From: Hydrogenothermaceae bacterium
GTDB lineage: Bacteria > Aquificota > Aquificia > Aquificales > Hydrogenothermaceae
Assembly (NCBI GenBank): GCA_026984355.1
Contig: JALSSG010000122.1
Span: 1-13,457, forward strand
DNA length: 13,457 nucleotides
Direction of reading: 5' to 3'
Each line of letters opens with the position of its first letter. Within the stretch, counting starts at the first letter, position 1. Both the position numbers and the translations under genes were made by a program. Below, piece after piece: positions 5,902-12,530 of this stretch. The notes beneath the pieces were generated by a model. That model had not been told where the DNA came from and did not search any database. It saw only the letters and a program-made list of their open reading frames with translations.

Positions 5902-6921
5902 TTATATATTTTCAGCTTTTTGAATAGAAAAACTTTCACCTTCTGTAAGTAATTTTTTACCAAGCTCTTTAATCATTTGCTTATCTTTCTCAGGATTTCT
6001 CCCAGCTCTTGTTAGATAGCCACCAGCCATTAGACAGTTTGCTATATTCATAGCTGTATCGTGTAAGTCTTGTAAATTCTGTTCTCTTCCTCCACAAAGT
6101 CTTAGTTCTGCATCAGGATTTACAAACCTAAAAAGTGCTACAATCTTTAGGCATTTTTGTGGAGTTAAGTAATTAGCATTCTCAAAAGGTGTGCCAGGTA
6201 TAGGTATTAAAAAGTTAAGTGGAATAGAGTCAACATCTAAATCTCTATAAGTTAAAGCAAGTTCTACTATATCTTCATTAGACTCTCCCATACCAAAAAT
6301 ACCACCACTACATGTAGATAAACCTACCTTTTGTACCCTTTTTATAGTTTCTAACCTTTCTTTCCATGTGTGAGTTGTGACTATTTTACTGAAGAATTTC
6401 TCAGAAGTTTCTAAGTTATGATTTATCCTATTTACACCAGCTTCTTTTAAAAGCTTTAAATCTTCCTCATCAACAGTTCCTATAGAACAACATACTTTTA
6501 TAGGATATTTTTGTTTTATTTTTCTTACTGCTTCTGCTATCTTTTCTACTTCTTCCTTCTTTGCTCTTTTTCCACTTACGACTATACAGTATCTATTAGC
6601 GTTTATTGATACTGCTCTTTCAGCTCCTTCTAACATTTCTTCTTCAGACACGAGGCTATATGCATTTATTGGAGTAGGATATTTAGAAGATTGAGCACAA
6701 AAAGAACAGTCTTCTGAACAAGCACCATTTTTTGCATTGATAAGACTGCAAAACTCAACTTCGTTTTTAAAAAAACTGTAAGTTATTCTTGATGCTTGCT
6801 CTACAAGGTCTTCTATGTATTCGTCTGGTGTCTCTAAAATCATAAGAGCTTCCTTTTTGTTTATCTTATATCCATCTATAACTTTATTTGCTAAGTCTTC
6901 TAAAAAATTTTTGTAATTCAT
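5902..6921 (-). CDS. bioB: Biotin synthase
   Basis: A 339-aa radical-SAM enzyme of normal family length that inserts sulfur into dethiobiotin, the last step of biotin synthesis. The radical-SAM motif is at residues 68-75 (CSEDCSFC), so Cys68, Cys72 and Cys75 hold the [4Fe-4S] cluster that cleaves SAM. The [2Fe-2S] sulfur-donor site is also present: Cys112 (NRYC), Cys144 or 145 (KVCCSIG), Cys204 (STCSGG), and Arg274 in AELRLCGGRE, matching the conserved arginine of the family. The segment GGIFGMGES (206-214) is also typical. The ATG is preceded by GAGGTGA, a strong ribosome site. A BirA-like box overlaps this leader. No other biotin gene is in the window, so bioB is apart from bioF/A/D here. 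It is divergent from the lipoprotein gene at 7042. Confidence 0.97.
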   Translation of the reverse strand: MNYKNFLEDLANKVIDGYKINKKEALMILETPDEYIEDLVEQASRITYSFFKNEVEFCSLINAKNGACSEDCSFCAQSSKYPTPINAYSLVSEEEMLEGAERAVSINANRYCIVVSGKRAKKEEVEKIAEAVRKIKQKYPIKVCCSIGTVDEEDLKLLKEAGVNRINHNLETSEKFFSKIVTTHTWKERLETIKRVQKVGLSTCSGGIFGMGESNEDIVELALTYRDLDVDSIPLNFLIPIPGTPFENANYLTPQKCLKIVALFRFVNPDAELRLCGGREQNLQDLHDTAMNIANCLMAGGYLTRAGRNPEKDKQMIKELGKKLLTEGESFSIQKAENI

Positions 6922-6929
6922 AGCTCACC

Positions 6930-6961
6930 TCGTTAACCATAATTTTAGATAAAGTTTACCA
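6930..6961. promoter_or_regulatory. Candidate BirA operator upstream of bioB
   Basis: On the + strand TCGTTAACC (6930-6938) and AGTTTACCA (6953-6961) flank exactly 14 nt. The known bacterial BirA signal is TTGTAAACC, then about 14-16 nt, then GGTTTACAA. Each half here matches 7 of 9 bases. The box ends at the bioB ribosome site and covers the region where the bioB -10 would be expected, a good place for biotin-dependent repression. No birA gene is in the window, so the regulator is inferred. Confidence 0.5.
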
Positions 6962-7002
6962 TTTAAATGGAGTAAATGAAAATATATAAAATTGCATGAT
7001 TA

Positions 7003-7011
7003 TGATATAAT
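7003..7011 (+). promoter_or_regulatory. Extended -10 promoter of the lipoprotein gene
   Basis: TGATATAAT gives a perfect -10 TATAAT (7006-7011) with the TG-n extension at 7003-7004. No good -35 is seen at the right distance, which extended -10 promoters can tolerate. Transcription would start near 7018, before the AGGAGG at 7029-7034. Confidence 0.55.
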
Positions 7012-7041
7012 AAGTTTTGTATAAGTATAGGAGGCATTTAA

Positions 7042-7452
7042 ATGAGAAAATTTGCCATAGTACCCACCGTTTTTGTTGCTGTGGTATTAGGATGTAGTTC
7101 AGAAGAAAAATCTACAGAATATAAAGATAAAGCAGTTTTATATGCTGATGCAAGACTTGATATTAGGGAGGATGCTAATCATTTAGTTTTGCTTATAGAT
7201 AATATTTTAGAAACACTTCCTCATCTTTCTGAAGAGAAAACAGTTCCAGAAGAAGAAAAACTTAAGTATAATTTAGCTTTAATAAAAACTTTCTTATTAA
7301 AAGAACATAAAGATATAAATAAAACTTTTAAATCAGTTCAATATTTAGAATATTATATCAATAAATATCATCCTGATTTCTTAACTATTCATAATCTTAA
7401 CAAGATTAAATCTGTAATTTTTATGATATCTAGGTGGCCAACTTATTCTTAA
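7042..7452 (+). CDS. Small lipoprotein, function unknown
   Basis: A 136-aa predicted lipoprotein. A basic start (MRK) and a hydrophobic stretch lead to the lipobox VVLGC with the lipidated Cys at residue 18 and SSEE after it. Serines and not Asp follow the Cys, so outer-membrane sorting is possible but not shown. The mature part is about 118 residues, mostly helical and rich in Lys, Glu and Leu, with no domain that I recognise. The start is secure: AGGAGG lies 7 nt before the ATG, and an extended -10 promoter is upstream. The gene is single, divergent from bioB, and its stop is 6 nt from the stop of the opposing exported protein gene. Confidence 0.82.
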   Translation: MRKFAIVPTVFVAVVLGCSSEEKSTEYKDKAVLYADARLDIREDANHLVLLIDNILETLPHLSEEKTVPEEEKLKYNLALIKTFLLKEHKDINKTFKSVQYLEYYINKYHPDFLTIHNLNKIKSVIFMISRWPTYS

Positions 7453-7458
7453 AATTAT

Positions 7459-8007
7459 TTATATTGTTATCTCTTTTTTACTAAGTGATTTAATAATATC
7501 ATCTACAAGTTTAAAAATTAATTTTTTTTGTGAATCTTGTATATTTAGAATCAAGACTATATTCTTGAAAACATCTAGTTGTTTTTTTATTTTTGAAGAC
7601 CATAATACAAATTTTTGGGGATACGTTATCTTTAATTTTGGATCTTCTACCATTGACTTTAACTTTTTTAATTTTGGTATCACTATCTTTTCTATCTCTT
7701 TGTTATTATCCATTTTATTATCTATCAATTTAGTATCCAACAATTCCTTTTTACCCTCATAAGCTACTAACAATGACATATTCAGTAGTTGCCTATATTT
7801 CATACGTGTATATAAATCTGTATTACTTCTTAGCTTTTGGATTTTGTTAAATACTTGTAAAGTTTCCTTTTTTATATCGTCTCTCATTAACTCGTATATA
7901 AGCTCTAATACAATCTTTGCCCCATCAAAGTATAATTTTTTTTCTAAAGAAGCACTAAAGCAAATTTGAAAAGTAAAAAGTATTAATACTATTACTATCC
8001 TTTTCAT
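7459..8007 (-). CDS. Exported helical protein, function unknown
   Basis: A 182-aa protein with a clear Sec signal peptide (MKRIVIVLILFTFQICFSAS, cleavage likely after FSA near residue 19). The mature part is strongly helical and very Lys-rich, with alternating Leu/Ile/Val, and has no cysteine and no motif that I recognise. It could be a periplasmic helical bundle; that is inference. A GGGGGA ribosome site lies about 11 nt before the ATG, and a good promoter is just upstream, giving a very short leader. It faces the 136-aa lipoprotein gene tail to tail with only 6 nt between. Both encode small exported helical proteins, but they have separate promoters and no sequence likeness that I can see. 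Confidence 0.8.
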   Translation of the reverse strand: MKRIVIVLILFTFQICFSASLEKKLYFDGAKIVLELIYELMRDDIKKETLQVFNKIQKLRSNTDLYTRMKYRQLLNMSLLVAYEGKKELLDTKLIDNKMDNNKEIEKIVIPKLKKLKSMVEDPKLKITYPQKFVLWSSKIKKQLDVFKNIVLILNIQDSQKKLIFKLVDDIIKSLSKKEITI

Positions 8008-8031
8008 AAATTATCTGTCCCCCATATAGTA

Positions 8032-8060
8032 ATTGTACTTAGTTTTATCAATCAAATCAA
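8032..8060 (-). promoter_or_regulatory. Promoter of the exported helical protein gene
   Basis: On the minus strand TTGATT (8055-8060) and TACAAT (8032-8037) are separated by 17 nt. Transcription would start near 8025, leaving a leader of about 18 nt that still holds the ribosome site. Confidence 0.55.
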
Positions 8061-8113
8061 TGTTTAAAATTTAGTTTCTCCTACATTTATAAAACCTAAT
8101 CCATCATAAATTT

Positions 8114-8142
8114 TTGAAACAGAAAAAAATTTTTTTTATAAT
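8114..8142 (+). promoter_or_regulatory. Promoter of the rodZ-ogg-rsmG operon
   Basis: TTGAAA (8114-8119) and a perfect TATAAT (8137-8142) are separated by 17 nt. Transcription would start near 8149, about 44 nt before the TTG start of the first gene. The spacer contains seven A followed directly by eight T (8123-8137), which should make the DNA between the boxes stiff or bent. Confidence 0.7.
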
Positions 8143-8192
8143 AAATCTTTAAGTTTCGGATTTATGACTTATAACTTTAGAGGTATATTAAA

Positions 8193-8924
8193 TTGAATAA
8201 TTTAAATGAGTTAAGAGAATTACTTAGAGAAACAAGAATTCAAAAGGGTCTATCCTACAAACAATTAAAAGAAAAAACAAAAATTCCAGTAGATATAATC
8301 CAGAAAATAGAAGAAGATATTCAATTTCTTGAAAAGAATATATATGCAAGAATGTTTTTAAAACAATTACTTAAAGAACTTGGTATAAATGCTGAAATAA
8401 AAACTATTAATACAGAAAATTCTAAAGAAAAAGAAGAAAACAAATCTTCTGTTTCTGAAAATGCTGGAAAACTTGTAAATGCTTCTTTAGGATTAACCGC
8501 ACTTTCTGGGCTTATATTTATCTCTCTGGCTTTTAAACCAGAAGATAAATCAAACAACATTCAAGCATACAAGATAATACTTCAATCAAAACCTGTAGAA
8601 GAAAAAAATATAATCAACATACCACAGCAAAAAGAAGATTCTGTCGTAGAAGAAGCAAAAAGTATAAAACTGATTGCCACTTCAAATGTATGGATAACTG
8701 CAAATATTGATGGTGAAATGGAAATTATAAATCTAAAAGCTGGAGATAAAGTGGATGTTTCCTTTTTAAAGAAGGTTGTTTTTGAAACTATTGGAAACGC
8801 TAATGCACTTAAAATGGAATTTAATAATAAACAGATTGTTATAAGAAAAGAAATTGTTCATAACATTTTTGTAGATGCTCATGGTGTCTTTTTAAATGGC
8901 TACAATTTAGCAAAGGAAAGCTAA
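8193..8924 (+). CDS. rodZ: RodZ-like cell-shape protein (HTH, one membrane helix, RodZ C-terminal domain)
   Basis: A 243-aa bitopic membrane protein. Residues 5-65 form a Cro/C1-type helix-turn-helix domain (LRETRIQKGLSYKQLKEKT). Residues about 94-114 are the only membrane helix, after a charged linker. Residues 160-218 match the RodZ C-terminal (DUF4115-type) domain, with VWITANIDGEMEIINLKAGD and the typical IGNANALKMEFNNKQI. RodZ links MreB filaments to the wall-synthesis machinery, with the HTH domain facing the cytoplasm. The protein is shorter than E. coli RodZ because the periplasmic linker is short. The start is TTG, preceded by AGAGG at the right distance; no nearby ATG fits better. 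It heads an operon with ogg (7-nt gap) and rsmG. MreB is not in the window, so the shape role is inferred from the family. Confidence 0.78.
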   Translation: MNNLNELRELLRETRIQKGLSYKQLKEKTKIPVDIIQKIEEDIQFLEKNIYARMFLKQLLKELGINAEIKTINTENSKEKEENKSSVSENAGKLVNASLGLTALSGLIFISLAFKPEDKSNNIQAYKIILQSKPVEEKNIINIPQQKEDSVVEEAKSIKLIATSNVWITANIDGEMEIINLKAGDKVDVSFLKKVVFETIGNANALKMEFNNKQIVIRKEIVHNIFVDAHGVFLNGYNLAKES

Positions 8925-8931
8925 AGAAACA

Positions 8932-9600
8932 TTGATACCACCAAAACAACAGATAAAAAAAGCTGTAGAAGAAGTAGGAAGGTTTGTAAACCAAAGAATT
9001 AATGAGTTTAAGAATTTAAAAGAAAAAAATTTAACTACATTCGATTTTCGTCCTTTTTTAAAGATTGACCCTTATGAAGCTGATATATTCTCAGAAGCCT
9101 GTTTTTGTATACTTACAGCTAATTCGTCTGCTGCTCTTGGAATAAAAATCCAAAAAGAAGTAGGTATTGAGGGATTTCATAACTATAGTCTTGACCAGCT
9201 TTATCAGATAATCTCTTCAAAAGGGCACAGATTTGCTATGCAAAGAGCAGAAAGAATAGTAGCTTTAAGAGAAAAAGAACCTTTACTTCTTGAGTTATCA
9301 AAATATGATAACGGAAAAAAAGCAAGAGAAATCCTTGTAAAAGAAATCAAAGGATATGGATATAAAGAATCAAGTCATTTTTTAAGGAATATAGGTTTTG
9401 AAGATGTAGCTATTATAGACAGACATATATCAAGATGGCTGTTTGAAAATGGTTTTGTTAAACCCAGAAAAACAATAACAAAAAAGGTTTATTTAGAGTG
9501 TGAAGAAGCTTTAGAAAAGATAGCATCTGACTTTGGCATGAATTTAGCACAGTTAGACCTTTACATCTTTTATATAAAAACAAAAAAAGTTCTAAAATAA
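8932..9600 (+). CDS. ogg: 8-oxoguanine DNA glycosylase/AP lyase (Ogg2 type)
   Basis: A 222-aa base-excision repair enzyme that removes 8-oxoguanine and cleaves the resulting abasic site. It belongs to the helix-hairpin-helix superfamily, in the compact Ogg2 branch found in archaea and thermophilic bacteria. The hairpin segment is KGYGYKESSHFLRNIGFEDV (140-159), with Lys145 as the Schiff-base nucleophile and Asp163 in IIDRH as the activating acid. The Lys-Asp spacing of 18 agrees with what I recall for the Methanocaldococcus enzyme. The helical N-terminal part (ACFCILTANSSAALGIKIQ, 56-74) is typical. The start is TTG, 7 nt after the rodZ stop, with AGGAAAG a little far upstream inside rodZ, so the start is less sure. 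The stop overlaps the rsmG ATG by one base (TAATG), implying coupled translation. Confidence 0.9.
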   Translation: MIPPKQQIKKAVEEVGRFVNQRINEFKNLKEKNLTTFDFRPFLKIDPYEADIFSEACFCILTANSSAALGIKIQKEVGIEGFHNYSLDQLYQIISSKGHRFAMQRAERIVALREKEPLLLELSKYDNGKKAREILVKEIKGYGYKESSHFLRNIGFEDVAIIDRHISRWLFENGFVKPRKTITKKVYLECEEALEKIASDFGMNLAQLDLYIFYIKTKKVLK

Positions 9601-10214
9601 TGGAGAAATATTTAGAAACTCTAAAAAAATTATGTGAAAAAAATGGAATTAGTCTAAAAGATGAACATCTTGAAAAATTTGATATTTATCTGAAGGTTCT
9701 TTTAAAGTGGAACAGAGTTTATAATCTTACATCGGTAAGAAAAAAAGAAGATATAGTAATAAAACACTTTTTTGATAGTTTAACTCTTATAAAATTATTT
9801 GAAACTGCAAAAATAAATATTACAGGAAAACAGATAGCTGATTTTGGTTCTGGAGCAGGGTTTCCGGGAGTTCCTTTAAAGATATATTTTGAAGATACAA
9901 TCGATTTATTCTTAATAGAAGCTGTTCAAAAAAAATGTATTTTTCTTGAGATGCTTGGAAGAGAGTTAGATATAAAATATAAAGTTTTATGCGAAAGAGC
10001 AGAAAAGATAGATTTAAGATTTGACGTTGTAGTATCAAGAGCCACAGGTGAAACATTTGAGGTCTTAAAAATAGGTAAAAATCTCCTAAAAAAAGACGGA
10101 TATTTAGTTATTATGAAGGCAAAAAAGATAGAAGAGGAGCTAAAACCATTTACAGTAAGTTTAAGATTTATAGGCTATGGAGAAAGAAAGTTTATAGTTA
10201 TAAGAAAAAATTAG
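9600..10214 (+). CDS. rsmG: 16S rRNA (guanine-527 N7) methyltransferase RsmG
   Basis: A 204-aa SAM-dependent methyltransferase (old name GidB) that makes m7G527 in the 530 loop of 16S rRNA. The N-terminal helix carries the family signature LLKWNRVYNLTS (34-45). The SAM-binding motif I is DFGSGAGFPGVPLKI (81-95), and the later VVVSRA (143-148) is also typical. The length is normal. It starts in the stop codon of ogg (TAATG), so it is translated with it; the rodZ promoter at 8114-8142 probably serves all three genes. Loss of RsmG in other bacteria gives low-level streptomycin resistance. The stop is 6 nt from the stop of the opposing C39 peptidase gene, with no terminator in between. Confidence 0.96.
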   Translation: MEKYLETLKKLCEKNGISLKDEHLEKFDIYLKVLLKWNRVYNLTSVRKKEDIVIKHFFDSLTLIKLFETAKINITGKQIADFGSGAGFPGVPLKIYFEDTIDLFLIEAVQKKCIFLEMLGRELDIKYKVLCERAEKIDLRFDVVVSRATGETFEVLKIGKNLLKKDGYLVIMKAKKIEEELKPFTVSLRFIGYGERKFIVIRKN

Positions 10215-10220
10215 TTTGAG

Positions 10221-10880
10221 TTATTTTGCTGTATTAGGTTTTGAGTTTAAAATGTCTTTTATATCTAATTTTTTAAATATTTCATCTAAAGTAAGATGAT
10301 TTATCTTTAAAAAAGAATAATTAGTGGTGGTGTTCTTATATATAAGGATAGCTTTTCCTTTTAACTTTTTGTTTTTCCTTGTATAAAAATATTTTTTAAA
10401 CCTTTCTATAGGGATAGAAACATTACCTAATGATGGGTCTGCAAGATAAACATACTTGCTATCTATACCTTTAAAAACAGAAAAATGTTCCTGTCCTCTA
10501 AAAACCATATATATCACTACTGGATACTTTAAATAATAAAGATGATTTATGTTCAAAGCTACAGCAGTAGCTTTATATCCGTTATGTTTTAGATAATCAA
10601 TAAGGTCTTTCATAGTAAGATAAAAATCTTCTTTTTTTAAATCTTTTATCTTTTTGTAATAAAGTCTTCTTTTTCCTATAACAAACTTTATTATTTGCTC
10701 CTCAGATGTTTTATCATTGAAAAAATAAGTTAAAATGGTAGCTAGTGAAGAAGCACCACAGGAAAAATCATATTTTTGTTTTACAACCTGTTTATCTTTA
10801 ATCTCTATCCAGCTTTTTGCAAAATCAAAGCTGTAAGAAAAACTTATAAAAAGCAAAATACTTAGTACTGTCTTTACCAT
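10221..10880 (-). CDS. Periplasmic stand-alone C39 family peptidase
   Basis: A 219-aa papain-like cysteine peptidase of family C39, the family that trims double-glycine leaders. An N-terminal signal (hydrophobic 2-17) sends it to the periplasm, with no ABC-transporter part, unlike bacteriocin exporters. The active site is complete: Gln35 (oxyanion hole), Cys41 in YDFSCGASSLAT, His132 in GQEHFSVFKG and Asp148 in LADPSLGN. After the peptidase domain (about 30-185) is a 35-residue Lys-rich tail. Its ATG overlaps the stop of the beta-barrel gene by one base (TAATG), so the two are translationally coupled. A stand-alone exported C39 peptidase is also part of the Fap amyloid system (FapD), but no Fap amyloid gene is visible here. 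The substrate is unknown; the secreted protein two genes upstream is an obvious candidate, although it has no double glycine. Confidence 0.87.
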   Translation of the reverse strand: MVKTVLSILLFISFSYSFDFAKSWIEIKDKQVVKQKYDFSCGASSLATILTYFFNDKTSEEQIIKFVIGKRRLYYKKIKDLKKEDFYLTMKDLIDYLKHNGYKATAVALNINHLYYLKYPVVIYMVFRGQEHFSVFKGIDSKYVYLADPSLGNVSIPIERFKKYFYTRKNKKLKGKAILIYKNTTTNYSFLKINHLTLDEIFKKLDIKDILNSKPNTAK

Positions 10881-11710
10881 TAGAACCTAAAAGTTAATCT
10901 TGCATTTAAGATATTATGGCTGTAATCAGATTTATATCTAAACTCACCATCAACAGATATAAATATACCTTCTTTTAATTCATAGTTTAGTCCAATCAAA
11001 AACCCTAAAAGGTTTCTTTCTATCATAATAGTTCTATCATCTAATTTATCTTTTCCCTGATAGATATATCTAAGACCTACATTTATACTTAAATAAGGAT
11101 TGGCAAGGAAGTAAAACTGAGGAGATATAAAAAAAGTATCTCCATAATCAAAGTTCTTTCCATCTATGTTTATAGATTTGTTGTACCTATACATACTGGT
11201 TATAAAAAGAACAACAGGGTCTATTGTATAGTAAGTAGATAAATATAAAGAATAGCTATCAAACCATGCTTTTTTTTCTTCTCCTCCAATAATCAATCTA
11301 TCGTATATATTGCTTACTAAAGATAATGTTAGTCCCGGAAAAGTACCTTCTTTCTTTATTTGTAGCGAAAAACCTCCACCAGCAGGTCCTAAATTGTTAA
11401 AACTTCCTTTTTGTAATTTAAGGTCTTCCTGGTCAAAGTTTTTTAGAAAGTTAAAAACATAAGAACCAAACAAAAATATCTCAAATCTATCAGTTAAATC
11501 ATATCTCAAATTTATAACATAATAGAGTATGTCCTGATAAATAATCTCCTTATCTGCAATGTTGTTAAAGGAAGTGTTATTATAAGAAAAAATAAAATCT
11601 ATCTGAAACTCTTTTTTTCTTAGTATTATGTCTTCTAACTTTTGAGGTACAGCAAAAGAGTTATAAAAAAAAGCAAGCAAAGTAAAAAAAATAAAGTAAT
11701 ACTTTCTCAT
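10880..11710 (-). CDS. Outer-membrane-type beta-barrel protein, function unknown
   Basis: A 276-aa exported protein. The signal peptide is MRKYYFIFFTLLAFFYNSFA (residues 1-20), followed by VPQKLED. The mature part is a run of short strands with alternating polar and aromatic or aliphatic residues (FEIFLFGSYVF, LTLSLVSNIYDRLI, SYSLYLSTYY, FFISPQFYFL, LSINVGLRYIYQG, IFISVDGEFRYKSD). It ends ARLTFRF, with the C-terminal Phe that the BAM machinery recognises. I estimate 10-12 strands, so a small barrel; the function (pore, adhesin or anchor) cannot be read. It resembles uncharacterised transporter-like barrels in general form only. The ATG is 10 nt after the upstream stop with AAAGAG before it, and the 3' end overlaps the C39 peptidase start. 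Confidence 0.8.
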   Translation of the reverse strand: MRKYYFIFFTLLAFFYNSFAVPQKLEDIILRKKEFQIDFIFSYNNTSFNNIADKEIIYQDILYYVINLRYDLTDRFEIFLFGSYVFNFLKNFDQEDLKLQKGSFNNLGPAGGGFSLQIKKEGTFPGLTLSLVSNIYDRLIIGGEEKKAWFDSYSLYLSTYYTIDPVVLFITSMYRYNKSINIDGKNFDYGDTFFISPQFYFLANPYLSINVGLRYIYQGKDKLDDRTIMIERNLLGFLIGLNYELKEGIFISVDGEFRYKSDYSHNILNARLTFRF

Positions 11711-11720
11711 CTCTTTAGCT

Positions 11721-12242
11721 TTAGAAAATATTTTTTATACCTTCTATATCTCTTTCTATTTCGTTCGATATTGTACTTGGTTCAAAAGGTTTTATATAAA
11801 TTTCTATTTCAAGTAAATCCTGATAATCTATACCAGTAGCAGATTTTACTCTATCATAGAAATTTTTATACTCCTGCGGAGAATAAAGCTGTGCTGTGTC
11901 AAACTCTGCAATTATAATAGGTGTGTAAACACCACTTGTCCTAAACCTTAGTTTTGTCCCTCTAATTTCCCATCCTTCTCCAGGTATAGTTCCATATATA
12001 GACTCGTATATTGTTATTTCTGCAAATTTTGACCAGGAAAAGTCTTCATCTTCATTATAATAATAATATGCAGCTGCTAAAAAACCTGAAACAAACAAAC
12101 CTTTTGTTTCTATCTGCTCTTTTTTGGTAAGAATTTCAACATTAACCGGTTTTTCAAAAACTTTACTTACTATATCGATATCTTTTGAAAATGCAGTATA
12201 AAAAAATAATATTAGAATAAAAACGCTATATATAATTTTCAT
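11721..12242 (-). CDS. Secreted protein of unknown function, first gene of the exported cassette
   Basis: I do not recognise this protein of about 173 aa. It begins with a clean signal peptide (MKIIYSVFILILFFYTAFSK), so it is exported. The mature part has a hydrophobic aromatic patch (FLAAAYYYYNEDEDFSW), then a stretch rich in Gly, Thr and beta-prone residues (TIPGEGWEIRGTKLRFRTSG, then VYTPIIIAEFDTAQLY), and a C-terminal acidic helix. I chose the ATG at 12242. A TTG four codons upstream (12254) would add MGKQ before the signal peptide and has no better ribosome site. It lies 10 nt upstream of the beta-barrel gene on the same strand, with its own possible promoter in the 58-nt gap before it. 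A substrate, lipid carrier or plug for the barrel are all possible, and none is shown. Confidence 0.78.
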   Translation of the reverse strand: MKIIYSVFILILFFYTAFSKDIDIVSKVFEKPVNVEILTKKEQIETKGLFVSGFLAAAYYYYNEDEDFSWSKFAEITIYESIYGTIPGEGWEIRGTKLRFRTSGVYTPIIIAEFDTAQLYSPQEYKNFYDRVKSATGIDYQDLLEIEIYIKPFEPSTISNEIERDIEGIKNIF

Positions 12243-12265
12243 CTGTTTACCCAAATTAAGATATT

Positions 12266-12295
12266 CTTATATCTATATTATGTTAAATTTGTAAA
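12266..12295 (-). promoter_or_regulatory. Possible promoter of the three-gene exported cassette
   Basis: On the minus strand TTTACA (12290-12295) and TATAAG (12266-12271) are separated by 18 nt. Transcription would start near 12259, about 17 nt before the ATG at 12242. It would allow the secreted-protein, barrel and peptidase genes to be expressed apart from the nucleotidyltransferase genes upstream. The region is AT-rich, so confidence is moderate. Confidence 0.4.
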
Positions 12296-12299
12296 TATT

Positions 12300-12530
12300 T
12301 CAAGATGTTGCTTTTTTCATCTGCTGTAATTCTCTGTATTTTTTCTTAAACCACTTATAAGAAGAGTAAACAAGAATAATCAGCGTTATTGTTCCTGCTA
12401 TAGTTTTTGCAAAGGTAGGGCTTGTATCGTAAATCCTATAAATAGAAAACCATATAAAAGCATAGACAAGATATAAACCATAAAGAAGAAGAGCTACAGA
12501 AAACATTTCCCATAGTATCTTTGTAAACAT
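12300..12530 (-). CDS. Small two-helix membrane protein, function unknown
   Basis: A 76-aa inner-membrane protein with two predicted membrane helices (about residues 8-32 and 42-60), a short loop between them and a basic tail (KWFKKKYRELQQMKK). The positive tail suggests that both ends are in the cytoplasm. I do not recognise a family. The ATG directly follows the stop of the nucleotidyltransferase gene (TAAATG), and AAGGAG lies 8 nt before it inside that gene, so the two are cotranscribed and probably coupled. Such short membrane proteins are common and give no functional clue by themselves. Confidence 0.75.
   Translation of the reverse strand: MFTKILWEMFSVALLLYGLYLVYAFIWFSIYRIYDTSPTFAKTIAGTITLIILVYSSYKWFKKKYRELQQMKKATS

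Noticed and set aside
8321..8560. A minus-strand open frame opposite the rodZ-like gene
   Set aside because: The + strand gene has clear HTH, membrane and RodZ C-terminal segments, so this frame is a shadow. The same holds for 3768-3989, 7565-7762, 9820-10056, 11642-11839 and 13114-13317.
10221..12242. A Fap functional amyloid operon
   Set aside because: The stand-alone C39 peptidase suggested FapD, but no gene with amyloid repeats like FapB or FapC is present, and the barrel is much shorter than FapF.
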